Positions 44,844-55,709 of a DNA stretch of 64,000 bases are shown piece by piece; the first letter of the stretch is position 1, and each line of letters starts with the position of its first letter. The position numbers and the translations under genes were made by a program. The notes under the pieces are model-generated. The model was given only the letters and a program-made list of their open reading frames with translations. It did not search any database and was not told the DNA's origin. Source of the DNA: a bacterium. GTDB taxonomy: Bacteria > Patescibacteriota > Saccharimonadia > Saccharimonadales > UBA4665. Location of the stretch: assembly GCA_021846445.1 (NCBI GenBank), contig JAJZWY010000002.1:41420-105419 (forward strand). The letters run 5' to 3'.

Positions 44844-47800
44844 CTATTTAATAAAGACATTCTCAGAGCCGACCAACTCCTCAAACCTAGAAATTTGGGT
44901 TGAATTTGCTTCAATTTTATTAGGAAGTTGGATGGCTTTCTTTTGACTACCTTCTCCATTAACTAAAATAACTTTTACTTTACCATCTTTTAAATCGATA
45001 GTTTCTTTGAGAGAGATTAAGAGATCGTCATTATCAAAATCATTTAGCTTAACATAGACTCGTTGGGCACTTATTGGTTTAGTCAAAGAAATTGATTTAG
45101 CACCAGGACCTTTAAAACTTTCTGGTACAGTAGTGTTGTCCTCAAACACTTTAATATCTTCAATAATTAGGCTATTACCCTTCAATGTATTCTTGTTAAG
45201 CCTCAGCTTAAATCTAAAAATTAGACTCAAGCTTAAATCTTTTTGAAATTGTTGGTATTCCTTAGGAAATAAGACAGCCTCAAAATCATTATCAATAGTT
45301 TCGATTTTAACAAAGGCCATTGGTTGATTTTTCTTGGTTAGAATATGATGTACGCTTTGAATAATTCCAATTATTTCTAGAACAGAATTATCCTTCAGAC
45401 TATCTAAATCATCTAGATTTGAATTTATTTTTAGAATAATCTCACGATTATATTGAAGAGGATGCTTACTTAAGTACATGCCTAGTAGTTCTTTTTCCCA
45501 AATCACATATTGTTGAGTAGTATTTAATTTAGTTGTACTTTTTTCCAGATTTAATTTTCGACTATCTTCTAAAATGGGTTGATCAAGATCAAATATAGTT
45601 AATTGATTATTAAGCTTAGATTTATTTTTAGTATTTGCAAACAAAATCAATTGATCAATATTATTTAAAAGTACTTCTCTATCTTCTTCTTGATCAAACG
45701 CGCCAGCCTTAATAAGACTCTCCAATACTTTCTTGTTAACTATTCTACCCTCAGTTCTAGACAGAAAATCTTCGATTGAACGAAATTTCTGATCTGATCT
45801 TGCCAGAAGGATATGTTCAGCGGCAGATGAACCAACATTTTTTATTGCACTTAAGGAAAATCTGATTGTATTTTGGCCCTTCTTAATACTAAACTCTGCG
45901 TATGACTCATTAAAATCAGGAGGTAATATTTCAATACCCATATTCAAAGCTTCTTTTATTTCGATAGCTAAACGATCTTTGTCGTCGTAATCCGATGAAA
46001 GCAATGATGCCATAAAGGGAACAGGATAATTTGCCTTTAAGTAGGCGGTATAGTAAGCGATCATAGCATAACATGTAGCATGAGCCTTATTAAAGGAATA
46101 GTCTGCGAATGGTTGGATCAACGACCACAACTTTTCTCCGCTATCCTTTGATAAACCATTGAGTTGGGCTTTTTTAATAAAATTAGGATATTCATTTTTC
46201 ATGATATCCCGATCCTTCTTACCGATTGCCTTTCGGATTAAATCTGCCTCGCCAGCACTATATCCAGCTACTATTTGAAGCATTTGAATAATTTGTTCTT
46301 GGTAAACGATAACACCATAAGTATCCTCCAGAACGGGTTTAAGTAGATCGTTCAAATAAACGATTGAATCTGGATTATTTTTTCCTTTAATATAATTTGG
46401 GATTTCGAGCATTGGGCCCGGTCGATAGAGAGCATTCATTGCAATTATGTCTTCGAACCTATTTGGTTTTAACTGTTTTAGATAACGTTTCATGCCGGTA
46501 GATTCAAACTGAAAAACACCAGTCGTATCACCATTTTGAAATAATTGAAATGTCTTTGGATCATCGTCTGGAATTTTAGATAAATCTAGGTCTAAGGAGT
46601 AGACTTTCTTTAAAATACGCAAACAATTTTTAATGGTTGTTAAGTTAGACAGTCCTAAGAAATCTATTTTAAGTAAACCCAATTCTTCTATCGGACCCAT
46701 TGGATATTGTGTAGCAATAACTCCTTTTTGAGCCATTTCTAAAGGCACATGATCAGAAAGAACAGTTGGTGCAATAACCACTCCGGCTGCATGAACTCCA
46801 TGACTTCTAATAGTACCTTCAATTTTTTGGGCATAATCAAGAATTTTCTTGGATTCGGGATTATTCTGATATTCTTCTTTTAATTGGGCATCCTCATTTA
46901 GCAAAACGCTAAGCGGTCTATGTCTGCCTTGAACTGGAGGAGGAATGAGCTTAGCTAAACGATCTGCCTGTGGATATGGTACTTCAAGAACTCTTGCTAC
47001 ATCTCGAACGGCGTTTCGTCCCGCCATTCTTCCGAATGTAACTATATTGGCAACCCTGTCTTTTCCGTATTTATTAATACAATACTGAATTACTTCATCT
47101 CGTCTTGTATCCTGTATATCAATATCTATATCTGGCATCGATATTCTTGAGGGATTCAAGAACCGCTCAAAAATTAAGTTATACTTTATTGGATCAATTT
47201 CAGTTATATTTAGAGCATATGAAACTATCGATCCAGCGGCTGATCCTCTACCAGGACCGAAAATAATACCCTGGGATTTTCCCCAATTGATAAAATCTTG
47301 AACGATCAGGAAGTAGCCAGCATATTTCATTTCAGAAATTACCTTAAGTTCATATTCAACTCTAGAAAGTATATTGTCTGGTATATCTTTTTTTACTTTT
47401 TTGGGGTCAACAGTTTTTATTTCTTGATTGAGATACTTCTTGTAAATCCCCCTATAAACTAATTCTGCCAAATAGTCTTCTTCTTTTAGCTTACCCTGAA
47501 GTTCGAATTTGGGGATTAAATTTGATGAAAATAAAATATTAACATTACATTTTGATGCTACTTCCTTGGTGTTCAAAATAACTTCTGGATGATCTTTAGC
47601 CCATCGTTTAAATATTTCTTGAGGAGGGGTTAAATTTAAATCAAAATCATCTAGACTAAATCTATCTTTGTGATTTAGCAAAGAATTAGTTTGGACACAA
47701 AGTAGTATTTCATGAATAATTTTATCCTCTTTTTTTAAATAATGGGCATCCGACGTTAAGACTACTTTTATTTTTAATTCTTTGGCTAATCTAAAAATTT

Positions 47801-48410
47801 GTTGATTAATTTTAAATTGATCTTGATGATATGTAGGATGTTCTGGGTGTCCATGATCCTGAATTTCAAAATAATAGTCATCTTTAAAGATGTTTTTGTA
47901 AAATAGAGCCACCTCTTTCGCTTTTTGATTATCACCAGCTAAGAGAGCATCCCCAATTTCACTTCCCATACATCCACTCAAAACAATCAATCCTTGATGA
48001 TATTTTCGGATAAGATTATGGTCAATTCGAGGCTTATAATAAAACCCCTCAAGATTAGCTATAGATGATAATTTAATTAAGTTGTGGTAACCCTGGTCAT
48101 TTTTAGCTAGCAAAATCAAATGATAATTTTGTTTGTCCAAAGGTCTATCTCTATCTTCAATAGTTCTTGTGGCAACATAGGCTTCCATACCTAATATTGG
48201 CTTTATTTGTTGTTTTTGAGATTCCTTATAAAATTCAATCAAACCAGATAAGGTGCCATGATCTGTCACCGCCACACCAGTCATTTGATGAGATTTAACA
48301 TATTCAACCATTTTAGGGATTTTAGTCAAACCATCTAACAGACTATACTCCGTATGATTATGTAGGTGGAAAAAATCATTATATTTTATTTTTTCTATTT
48401 GTTTTGACAC
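44844..48410 (-). CDS. dnaE: DNA polymerase III subunit alpha (DnaE)
   Basis: Replicative polymerase, 1188 aa from this start. The N-terminal PHP domain starts with [15 protein letters not shown], the catalytic site is [16 protein letters not shown], and the C-terminal HhH and OB-fold regions are present. It is DnaE1-like in size with no exonuclease insertion as in PolC. I use the GTG at 48408-48410 because GGAGGG lies 8 bases before it; the ATG at 48425 has no ribosome site. A likely promoter is TTGAAT-N16-TATAGT about 20 bases upstream of that ATG. Confidence 0.95.
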   Translation of the reverse strand: MSKQIEKIKYNDFFHLHNHTEYSLLDGLTKIPKMVEYVKSHQMTGVAVTDHGTLSGLIEFYKESQKQQIKPILGMEAYVATRTIEDRDRPLDKQNYHLILLAKNDQGYHNLIKLSSIANLEGFYYKPRIDHNLIRKYHQGLIVLSGCMGSEIGDALLAGDNQKAKEVALFYKNIFKDDYYFEIQDHGHPEHPTYHQDQFKINQQIFRLAKELKIKVVLTSDAHYLKKEDKIIHEILLCVQTNSLLNHKDRFSLDDFDLNLTPPQEIFKRWAKDHPEVILNTKEVASKCNVNILFSSNLIPKFELQGKLKEEDYLAELVYRGIYKKYLNQEIKTVDPKKVKKDIPDNILSRVEYELKVISEMKYAGYFLIVQDFINWGKSQGIIFGPGRGSAAGSIVSYALNITEIDPIKYNLIFERFLNPSRISMPDIDIDIQDTRRDEVIQYCINKYGKDRVANIVTFGRMAGRNAVRDVARVLEVPYPQADRLAKLIPPPVQGRHRPLSVLLNEDAQLKEEYQNNPESKKILDYAQKIEGTIRSHGVHAAGVVIAPTVLSDHVPLEMAQKGVIATQYPMGPIEELGLLKIDFLGLSNLTTIKNCLRILKKVYSLDLDLSKIPDDDPKTFQLFQNGDTTGVFQFESTGMKRYLKQLKPNRFEDIIAMNALYRPGPMLEIPNYIKGKNNPDSIVYLNDLLKPVLEDTYGVIVYQEQIIQMLQIVAGYSAGEADLIRKAIGKKDRDIMKNEYPNFIKKAQLNGLSKDSGEKLWSLIQPFADYSFNKAHATCYAMIAYYTAYLKANYPVPFMASLLSSDYDDKDRLAIEIKEALNMGIEILPPDFNESYAEFSIKKGQNTIRFSLSAIKNVGSSAAEHILLARSDQKFRSIEDFLSRTEGRIVNKKVLESLIKAGAFDQEEDREVLLNNIDQLILFANTKNKSKLNNQLTIFDLDQPILEDSRKLNLEKSTTKLNTTQQYVIWEKELLGMYLSKHPLQYNREIILKINSNLDDLDSLKDNSVLEIIGIIQSVHHILTKKNQPMAFVKIETIDNDFEAVLFPKEYQQFQKDLSLSLIFRFKLRLNKNTLKGNSLIIEDIKVFEDNTTVPESFKGPGAKSISLTKPISAQRVYVKLNDFDNDDLLISLKETIDLKDGKVKVILVNGEGSQKKAIQLPNKIEANSTQISRFEELVGSENVFIK

Positions 48411-48491
48411 GAGATAACCCTCCATCAGTTATCACTATAGCTCTTACACTATAAGTATATATTTATTATATTCAATACAATAGACTAACTT

Positions 48492-49391
48492 TTACAACAA
48501 TATTTTGGTCTTTAGGTATTTGATCAGCTCAGGACCAATATCATCACGCTTCAAGGCAAAATCAATCACAGTCTTGTGATAGTCTAAAATATTCCCGACA
48601 TCATAATATTTACCATTTTCAATTTTTAGGGCATACATTTTTTGGTTATCCTCTAGTGCTAAGTTCAGGGCATCAGTAGCATAAAATTCTCCACCTTCAG
48701 GAACTAAGCGTTGTTGGGTATGGAAATATTTTAAAATTTTCTTGGTCAAGATAAATCCACTGACAGTAGCCATAGAAGAAGGCGCATTTTTAATTCCAGG
48801 TTTTTCAACAATCTTATCAATCAAAAGAACGTTTTTGGCTACTTCCTTGCCAGAACAAAATCCATATTTTAGATAATCTGCCTCTTCTTTTGCCTCAATA
48901 GTACTGATGATAGGGGCTTTATAGGTATTATAGGCTTCAAGCATCTGGGCAAATCGAATTGGTTTAGAAACAAAAAAATCATCACTCCAAGTGTAATAAA
49001 AAGGCTCATCTCCAAGTAAATGTTCTGAGTTCAGTACTGGCGTTGCCGAGCCGTAGATTCCTTTTTGTCTAATATAAATAAAATTAGCTAATTCGGATAT
49101 TTCTTGAACTTCATTAACTAAACCAAGTTTTTTGTCTCCAGCTTGTTTCAAATTTATTACTAAACCTTCAACTGGTCTATCAAAATGATCCTCGATTGCT
49201 CTCTTGGTATAACCAGTAACTATAATAATATCTTCAACACCAACACTAACTAATTCTTCGACCACGTATTGAATAATTGGCTTATTAATTAATGGCAACA
49301 TTTCTTTTGGCATAGCTTTTGTCTGAGGCAAAAACCTAGTACCAAATCCTGCGGCTGCTATAACGGCTTTCTTTATTTTAATTTTTGACAT
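48492..49391 (-). CDS. galU: UTP-glucose-1-phosphate uridylyltransferase
   Basis: Makes UDP-glucose for cell-surface polymers, 299 aa. The nucleotide-binding N-terminus AAGFGTRFLPQTKAMPKEMLPL, EAIEDHFD-like segment and the C-terminal YDVGN (GKYYDVGNILDYHKTVID) are typical. It starts inside the end of gatB (14-base overlap) and so belongs to the gat operon transcript. Confidence 0.95.
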   Translation of the reverse strand: MSKIKIKKAVIAAAGFGTRFLPQTKAMPKEMLPLINKPIIQYVVEELVSVGVEDIIIVTGYTKRAIEDHFDRPVEGLVINLKQAGDKKLGLVNEVQEISELANFIYIRQKGIYGSATPVLNSEHLLGDEPFYYTWSDDFFVSKPIRFAQMLEAYNTYKAPIISTIEAKEEADYLKYGFCSGKEVAKNVLLIDKIVEKPGIKNAPSSMATVSGFILTKKILKYFHTQQRLVPEGGEFYATDALNLALEDNQKMYALKIENGKYYDVGNILDYHKTVIDFALKRDDIGPELIKYLKTKILL

Positions 49392-50847
49392 TTTTTAATT
49401 TCTCTATCTCTTGATTAATAATATCTTGAATAATTAAAGGATTCGCTTGACCTTTAGTTTCTTTCATTACTTGACCAACTAGATACTGAATGGCCTTATC
49501 TTGTCCAGACAATATATCTTTAGTAACCTTAGGGTTGTTTTTAATAGTATTTATAGCTACTTCTAATAATTCATCTTGATTAGAATTTTGAGCTAAATTA
49601 TGAGACTTAATGTAACTATCAATATCTGGTAGTGAAGAAGCCATCAGAATATCTTTGATTAATATCTTTAGAGCAGTAGAATTAATCCTATTCTGAGAAA
49701 CTAAGCTATAGGTGCTTAAATAAAGTTTATGACGGTCTTCAATATTTAAAATTTTCTGATTAGATTCATGAGTTAAGGGTATTTCTATGTTAACAATATA
49801 ATTCGTTATCAATTTGGCTTCTTCTTTATTTAGGGAAACAATAAATTTTAAGTTTTTAAAATCATTATCTAGACCATCTTCTAAAAGGGAATAAATAATT
49901 GACTCATCTAAACCTAAATCTTTGAGCTTATAAAACCAATAATCTGGCATTAAGGGCATACTTTTTTTAACATCCTGAATATAGGCCTCATCTAATAGAA
50001 TAGGAGGAAGATCTGGATCAGGCATATATCTATAATCGTCGGCGTTTTCCTTACTCCTTAGACTATATGTACAGCCTTTTGGATCATCCCATCCTCTTGT
50101 CTCTTGACGTACTTCTTGATTAGTATCCAAAAGTTTAGATTGCCTTTTATATTCATAATTAATTGCTCTTTCTATTGATTTAAAGCTGTTAACATTCTTA
50201 ATCTCAACTCTTTGACCTAAATCTTTATTTCTGGAAATACTGATATTAACATCAAAACGCATATTTCCATAATAGAGATTCCCATTCGTTACATCGGCAT
50301 AACGCATTAGCAAATAGAGAGTTTCAGCGTATTGTCTAGCTTGAAGAGCAGATTTAATATCCGGTTCTGAAACTATTTCAAGAAGTGGTGTACCAGATCT
50401 GTTTAAATCAACAAGTGAATAATCTTTATTCCCGGGATGGATACTTTTCCCAGCATCTGCCTCTAAATGAGCACGAGTAATATTTATTTTGACCAATTTA
50501 TTATTAGAAATAAATTGAACATATCCCCCTATTATAATTGGTTGATCATATTGGGTTATCTGATAGCCCATTGGCAAATCAGGATAGAAATAATGTTTCC
50601 TATCAAATTTGGAGAATCGTTGAGGTTTACTATTTAAGGCAAAGGCTGCTCTCGAGGCTAAATAAATTGCATTAGAGTTTAAGACCGGTAAAGCTCCTGG
50701 CAGACCAAAATCGATATGATTAATATCCTTATTTGGTATTTCTTGATCATCAACATTTAAGGCTCCGGAGAATAGCTTAGTCTTAGTCTTGAGCTGGACA
50801 TGACATTCAATACCAATTGTCAGTTTATAATTATTTTCTTGATTCAT
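49378..50847 (-). CDS. gatB: Asp-tRNA(Asn)/Glu-tRNA(Gln) amidotransferase subunit B
   Basis: tRNA-binding and kinase subunit of the GatCAB complex, 489 aa. Seen are the N-terminal IGIECHVQLKTKTKLFSG, the FDRKHYFYPDLPMGYQITQ block, the RYADVTNGNLYYGNMRFDVN region and a C-terminal YqeY-like domain with GQANP. GatCAB corrects mischarged Glu-tRNA(Gln) or Asp-tRNA(Asn), implying the cell lacks one or both direct synthetases. It is separated from gatA by an unrelated small gene, which it overlaps by 17 bases. Confidence 0.96.
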   Translation of the reverse strand: MNQENNYKLTIGIECHVQLKTKTKLFSGALNVDDQEIPNKDINHIDFGLPGALPVLNSNAIYLASRAAFALNSKPQRFSKFDRKHYFYPDLPMGYQITQYDQPIIIGGYVQFISNNKLVKINITRAHLEADAGKSIHPGNKDYSLVDLNRSGTPLLEIVSEPDIKSALQARQYAETLYLLMRYADVTNGNLYYGNMRFDVNISISRNKDLGQRVEIKNVNSFKSIERAINYEYKRQSKLLDTNQEVRQETRGWDDPKGCTYSLRSKENADDYRYMPDPDLPPILLDEAYIQDVKKSMPLMPDYWFYKLKDLGLDESIIYSLLEDGLDNDFKNLKFIVSLNKEEAKLITNYIVNIEIPLTHESNQKILNIEDRHKLYLSTYSLVSQNRINSTALKILIKDILMASSLPDIDSYIKSHNLAQNSNQDELLEVAINTIKNNPKVTKDILSGQDKAIQYLVGQVMKETKGQANPLIIQDIINQEIEKLKNVKN

Positions 50848-51268
50848 CGCTTTTTTTGACTACTCTTAGAGCATCTAGTTGAACTAGAGCATCCCTGAAG
50901 CCAGTTAAGGCTTTAACTATCTCCTTCTTGGTAAATTTATTAGCATTATCTTCGGTTATTCTTTTGGCCAACTTATGGGCGAACCAGATTTCTTCTGAGC
51001 TTTTTAACTGTTTTTGAGCAGATACCAGTTTTTCGCCAACAGTATTCCCTTTATAATGAGCCTTGGTTAGGGCTTCGTCTAAAAGTTTATCAGCATCAAT
51101 TACAGCTTTATACCATAGTTTCTTTTGCTTAAGATAAGATACTAGTCTTAGCCAATTATTCAAATAATATTTAGGATTAATTAGCTTACTTTTGTACCTC
51201 CTAAGACCAAAATATACTATTACAAATAAAAGAACCAAAAGAATAATGTAATCAAGAAATATTAGCAT
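50831..51268 (-). CDS. Single-pass membrane protein between gatA and gatB (145 aa)
   Basis: One N-terminal membrane helix (about residues 3-21, LIFLDYIILLVLLFVIVYFG) followed by a helical cytoplasmic domain rich in Lys and Leu. I start at the ATG 51266-51268: GAGGAG lies 5 bases upstream, and this overlaps gatA by 7 bases. Inserted into an otherwise standard gatC-gatA-gatB order, overlapping both neighbours, so it is co-translated with them. I do not recognise a family; a link to the amidotransferase is only suggested by position. Confidence 0.7.
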   Translation of the reverse strand: MLIFLDYIILLVLLFVIVYFGLRRYKSKLINPKYYLNNWLRLVSYLKQKKLWYKAVIDADKLLDEALTKAHYKGNTVGEKLVSAQKQLKSSEEIWFAHKLAKRITEDNANKFTKKEIVKALTGFRDALVQLDALRVVKKSDESRK

Positions 51269-52686
51269 ATGTTCTCCTCTATTTCCTGACAAAAATCTAA
51301 CAACTGATTATCTTTTCCGATCTGACCCATCAATTGCAATCCTACTGGTAAGTTATTTACAAACCCTGCAGGTAGACTGATTGCTGGTATACCGACTAAA
51401 TTTGCAGCAACTGTCATTATATCGTTTAAATACATTTCTAATTTAGAACTACTCTTTTCTCCAATCTTGAATGCCACATCAGGTACTGTAGGCCCTATTA
51501 GGAAATCATAATTTTTGAAAACTTGGTTAAAATCGTTAATTAATTTCGTTCTGACAGTTTGAGCCTTTTTATAATAGGCATCATAGTAGCCACTACTTAA
51601 AACATAGCTACCAATCATAATTCGTGTTTTTGCCTCATCTCCAAAACCAATTGTTCTAGACTTTAGATAACTATCCTCTAGATTGGAGGCCTCTAAATAG
51701 CTATAGCCAAAACGCTGACCATCGTATCGACTTAAATTAGAAGCTACCTCCGCAGGGCACAAAACATAATAGACGCTCAGTGCCAGATCTATACTTGGTA
51801 TACTGACTTCATCTACAACTAGACCCATTCGTTTAATTTTATTTATAGCCGATAATATAACTTTCTTAACATCAGGATTTAAGTCATCAGCAAGATATTC
51901 TTTAATGATTCCTATTTTTATCTTAGATAAAGTCATTTTCTGATGTTTATTAACTATTTTAAAGCTGTCATCAAGTGTAGTACTATCGAGTGGATCTCTT
52001 CCGGAAATAATGCTCATAACATATCTAGTATCAGCTATATTCTTTGAAAACGTACCAATAGTGTCCAGACTACTGCCCATTGCTATCACGCCAGATCTAC
52101 TGACCATCCCATAGCTTGGTTTAAAGCCAACAACATTGCAAAAGCTAGCCGGTTGACGGATCGAACCACCCGTATCTGTACCTACACTAAAGGGAACAAT
52201 ATCTAATGCTACAGACGCAGCTGATCCACCCGAGCTACCTCCAGCTACTCTTTCTAAGTCATAGGGGTTTTTGGTAACAAAAAAATCACTATTTTCCGTA
52301 CTAGATCCATGAGCAAATGCATCCATGTTAGCTTTCGCTACACAAATTGCACCCTCTGATTCTAATTTATCAATCGCTGTAGCCTGATAAGGAGCATGAA
52401 ATCCTTTTAAAATATTTGATGCGGCTGTTGTTGGAGCTCCAAAAACTAGAAAATTATCTTTAGCAATAAATGGCACACCGGCTAATTTAGCTACTTTTTT
52501 ATTATTCAAAATATCAAGATCAATTAATTTAGCTCTTTCAAGGGCTTCTTTGTCTAAGGTCGAAATAACAGTCTGATACTGACTATTTTTTTTGATATTT
52601 GATAAAGCTACTTTAACATTTTCGGTAGCCGTAGTTTGTCCACTAGATAGTGATTCAACGATACTTTCTATTTTGGGCCAACTCAT
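51262..52686 (-). CDS. gatA: Asp-tRNA(Asn)/Glu-tRNA(Gln) amidotransferase subunit A
   Basis: Amidase subunit that frees ammonia from glutamine, 474 aa. The Ser-cisSer-Lys triad is visible: Lys in PFIAKDNF and the serines in GGSSGGSAASVA. The C-terminal LPVGLQLMGQIGKDNQLL is typical. Its ATG overlaps the gatC TGA stop. Confidence 0.96.
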   Translation of the reverse strand: MSWPKIESIVESLSSGQTTATENVKVALSNIKKNSQYQTVISTLDKEALERAKLIDLDILNNKKVAKLAGVPFIAKDNFLVFGAPTTAASNILKGFHAPYQATAIDKLESEGAICVAKANMDAFAHGSSTENSDFFVTKNPYDLERVAGGSSGGSAASVALDIVPFSVGTDTGGSIRQPASFCNVVGFKPSYGMVSRSGVIAMGSSLDTIGTFSKNIADTRYVMSIISGRDPLDSTTLDDSFKIVNKHQKMTLSKIKIGIIKEYLADDLNPDVKKVILSAINKIKRMGLVVDEVSIPSIDLALSVYYVLCPAEVASNLSRYDGQRFGYSYLEASNLEDSYLKSRTIGFGDEAKTRIMIGSYVLSSGYYDAYYKKAQTVRTKLINDFNQVFKNYDFLIGPTVPDVAFKIGEKSSSKLEMYLNDIMTVAANLVGIPAISLPAGFVNNLPVGLQLMGQIGKDNQLLDFCQEIEENIC

Positions 52687-52979
52687 TCGATTACTCTTTT
52701 GACTTGAATAAAATTATCTTTAACTCTTGGAACATTCCCTAGAAGACTGGCTGGGGTTTGATGATAATCTATTTGCTGATCACTCCTTGAGATATTACAA
52801 AGACCATTAACAGAAACAGTCGGGTCTAAGCCGGTTGTCTTAACAGTGTTTAATTTTTGGACATATTCAATAATTTCGGTTAATTCCATCGAGTACCGGC
52901 TAATTTCTTGCTTGGTTAGCTCTAGTTTTGCTAATTTAGCAATTTTAATAACATCCTCTTCGGTTATTTTTTTATCCAT
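52683..52979 (-). CDS. gatC: Asp-tRNA(Asn)/Glu-tRNA(Gln) amidotransferase subunit C
   Basis: 98-aa subunit that wraps and stabilises GatA. The family pattern EEDVIKIAKLAKLELTKQEI and the C-terminal LRxD-like SRSDQQIDYHQTPASLLGNVPRVKDNFIQVKRVIE are present. It is first in the gat operon with a strong promoter and no ribosome site. Confidence 0.93.
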   Translation of the reverse strand: MDKKITEEDVIKIAKLAKLELTKQEISRYSMELTEIIEYVQKLNTVKTTGLDPTVSVNGLCNISRSDQQIDYHQTPASLLGNVPRVKDNFIQVKRVIE

Positions 52980-52989
52980 ATTTAAACAT

Positions 52990-53018
52990 ATTATACAGAA
53001 CTTAAGATTAAATTGTCA
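52990..53018 (-). promoter_or_regulatory. Promoter of gatC (leaderless arrangement)
   Basis: Minus-strand TGACAA (53013-53018), 17-base spacer, TATAAT (52990-52995), then 10 bases to the ATG with no ribosome site. The predicted 5' UTR is 2-4 bases. Confidence 0.6.
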
Positions 53019-53101
53019 TCATTTTTATTTATAATAGACCACCTCAGTCCACATTAACCTAAAAAGAATAAGTTGTTTCTGGATTAATCGATCAAGCTAA
53101 A

Positions 53102-55072
53102 TCAAGAGTTTAGGCTCTTAATTAAATCTCTCAATTTTGCTGCTTCCTCAAATTGTAGATTTTTAGCAGCAAACTCCATTTGGCTATTTAATTGATCAAT
53201 AACAAGTATTTTTTCCTGTTTGGATAAATTTAATTTACTCAGGTTCAGAAATTGATCATTCTTTTTGCGGTCTAAAAGAATACCTCCAAGAATAGTTTTG
53301 TTGTTATTCCTTTTTATACTTTTAGGGATAATTTTATGTACCTTGTTATATTCTTCTTGAATTTGACGTCTATAATTTGTTTTATCTAAGGCTTTTTGGA
53401 TACTTTTTGTTTTTGAATCAGCGAACATAATTACTTTACCATCAATATGCCTTGCAGCTCTTCCAATAGTTTGAATTAAGGCTTGCTCACTCCTCAAAAA
53501 ACCCTCTTTATCGGCATCCAGAATGATAACTAGAGAAACTTCGGGAAGATCAAGGCCTTCTCGTAATAAATTTATTCCGACTAAAACGTCATAAACTCCT
53601 TTACGTAAGTCATCAAGTAAATCTGTTCTACTAAGTGTCTCTATATCACTATGGATATAAGTTACTTTTATTTTCATGTTTTCTAGGTATTCACTTAGGT
53701 TTTCGGCCATTCTTTTAGTTAAGGTTGTTATTAAGACTCGTTGGTTCTTGGAAACTCTAGCCTTAATTTCAGAAATTATTTGATCAATCTGGTTATTCGT
53801 TGGTCTTATTTCAATTTCAGGGTCTATTAACCCTGTTGGCCTAATTATTTGCTCGACAATTTGAGCACTCCGTGAAAGCTCATATTCCGCAGGTGTTGCA
53901 CTAACATAAATAGTCTTATTTAGATGTTTTTGGAACTCCAAAAATGTTAAGGGTCTATTATCTAGAGCACTGGGTAACCTAAAGCCATAATCGACTAGAA
54001 CTTTCTTACGCGCAAAATCACCATTATACATCCCTCTAATTTGAGGAATACTCATATGCGATTCATCTATAAAAAGAAGATAATCATCAGGAAAATAATC
54101 AAGTAATGTTGCCGGTTGAACTCCAGCCTCTCTAGACGTTAAATACCTAGAATAGTTTTCGATCCCCTTAACAAATCCTGTTTCCTGAAGCATTTCGAGA
54201 TCAAAATTAGTTTTTTGCTCTAGTCTTTGGGCTTCTAATAATTTGTTATTTTTCTTAAAATAGTTGAGTCGATCATTAAGTTCACTTTTAATTTCTTGCA
54301 TTGCAGTAGTTAATTTCTGCTTAGGGGTAACAAAGTGTGAACTAGGATAAATATCTAATTCCTCTAGATTTGCCACTGTTTTACCAGTAAGTGGGTCGAA
54401 TGAACTAATTTTTTCGATTTGGTTACCAAAAAAATTAACCCTATATCCTAAGTCATCACTGGCCAAGAAAATATCTACTATATCTCCCCTGACTCGAAAA
54501 GTTCCTCTTCTAAAATCCAGATCGTTTCGTGAATATTGAATATCTGTTAGTTGCCTTAACAGTTTGTCTCTATTACGAATTTCTTTTAGTTTTAGGTTTA
54601 TTTTTAGATTGGCATAGTTTTCGACTGACCCAATACCATAAATACAGCTAACACTAGCAACAATAATAACGTCTTTCCTGGTTAGTAAATGATCAGTTGC
54701 ACGGTGCCTTAATTGATCGATTTGATCATTTATTTTAGAATCTTTTTCAATATATGTATCTGAACTGGGAATATAAGCCTCAGGTTGATAATAATCAAAA
54801 TAGGAAACAAAATAATCTACAGCATTTTCAGGAAAGAACTGTTTAAATTCTAAATATAATTGGGCAGCTAAAGTTTTATTGTGGCTAATTACCAATGTCG
54901 GCTTAGAATACTCTTTGATAACATTAGCCATCGAAAATGTTTTACCGGAACCGGTAACACCAAGTAGAGTTTGTTCGCTTATTCCCTGATTAAGACCATC
55001 AAGAAGTTTAGACACAGCCTGGGGTTGATCACCAGCTAAGTTAAAGTCAGATTTTAGATTAAATATAGACAT
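53102..55072 (-). CDS. uvrB: Excinuclease ABC subunit B
   Basis: Damage-verifying helicase of nucleotide excision repair, 656 aa. Walker A GVTGSGKTF, the beta-hairpin region YYQPEAYIPSSDTYIEKD, DESH box FIDESHMSIPQ, GINLLREGLDLPEVSLV and the C-terminal UVR domain (MEFAAKNLQFEEAAKLRDLI) are all seen. uvrA and uvrC are not in the window. No ribosome site precedes the ATG; a TATACT box lies 14 bases upstream. Confidence 0.97.
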   Translation of the reverse strand: MSIFNLKSDFNLAGDQPQAVSKLLDGLNQGISEQTLLGVTGSGKTFSMANVIKEYSKPTLVISHNKTLAAQLYLEFKQFFPENAVDYFVSYFDYYQPEAYIPSSDTYIEKDSKINDQIDQLRHRATDHLLTRKDVIIVASVSCIYGIGSVENYANLKINLKLKEIRNRDKLLRQLTDIQYSRNDLDFRRGTFRVRGDIVDIFLASDDLGYRVNFFGNQIEKISSFDPLTGKTVANLEELDIYPSSHFVTPKQKLTTAMQEIKSELNDRLNYFKKNNKLLEAQRLEQKTNFDLEMLQETGFVKGIENYSRYLTSREAGVQPATLLDYFPDDYLLFIDESHMSIPQIRGMYNGDFARKKVLVDYGFRLPSALDNRPLTFLEFQKHLNKTIYVSATPAEYELSRSAQIVEQIIRPTGLIDPEIEIRPTNNQIDQIISEIKARVSKNQRVLITTLTKRMAENLSEYLENMKIKVTYIHSDIETLSRTDLLDDLRKGVYDVLVGINLLREGLDLPEVSLVIILDADKEGFLRSEQALIQTIGRAARHIDGKVIMFADSKTKSIQKALDKTNYRRQIQEEYNKVHKIIPKSIKRNNNKTILGGILLDRKKNDQFLNLSKLNLSKQEKILVIDQLNSQMEFAAKNLQFEEAAKLRDLIKSLNS

Positions 55073-55117
55073 AATATATATTTAGTAGTATAGCTATATT
55101 TTAATTAATATAAAAAA

Positions 55118-55684
55118 CTAATAATAAATATCTTTATACTCCTGATATTTTTGATCTAGATGTTTAGTTAATTTACTAACTATATCTTTTGGGTCTTTGC
55201 TAAAAGTTATAAATATATTTCTACGGAGAGGTTTGGCAATTGACAGGAGACTTTTAATTTCTTCTTCAATCCCACCTGCCCCATGGACAAAACCGACTGG
55301 AGTATCTGATTCAATCGCAATTGTAAATTCATGAAGGGTTCCCAGTCTACCTCCAATACTAATCACTGCATCAGAAGAAGTTATTAAAAGAGAATCACGA
55401 CCAACATAATGCATACCAGAATACAATATAGAATCATAGTTTTTAGTAGGTAGGCTGTATTTCAAGATATGTTCTGCTTTTGATGATGCCGGACTAATGC
55501 CTAAACTCATCCTTCCTCCAGCCTTTTTATATCCTTCGGCTGCATAATTTGGAAGACCGATCGTAGCTCCTGTCATTAGGGTATGACCGGCTTTTGCAAT
55601 TTCTTGACCAATTTGGAGAGCTAAATCTCTACCCTCTTCTACAGAAACGCCTTTTGCGGCGCCTGAAACGCAAATTTGATACAT
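55118..55684 (-). CDS. LOG/TIGR00725-like nucleotide-binding protein
   Basis: 188-aa Rossmann-fold protein of the family formerly called lysine decarboxylase-like; LOG members hydrolyse nucleoside 5'-monophosphates of modified bases. An N-terminal VSGAAKG/TGATIGLPNYAAEGY nucleotide-binding region and a GGRLGTLHEF motif are seen, the latter close to the PGGxGTxxE signature but with RL in place of xG. Substrate is not predictable. It lies 25 bases after the unknown 403-aa gene, with TAAAAT seven bases before its ATG. Confidence 0.75.
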   Translation of the reverse strand: MYQICVSGAAKGVSVEEGRDLALQIGQEIAKAGHTLMTGATIGLPNYAAEGYKKAGGRMSLGISPASSKAEHILKYSLPTKNYDSILYSGMHYVGRDSLLITSSDAVISIGGRLGTLHEFTIAIESDTPVGFVHGAGGIEEEIKSLLSIAKPLRRNIFITFSKDPKDIVSKLTKHLDQKYQEYKDIYY

Positions 55685-55709
55685 ATCTTTTATTTTATCT
55701 TGTTTAAGC

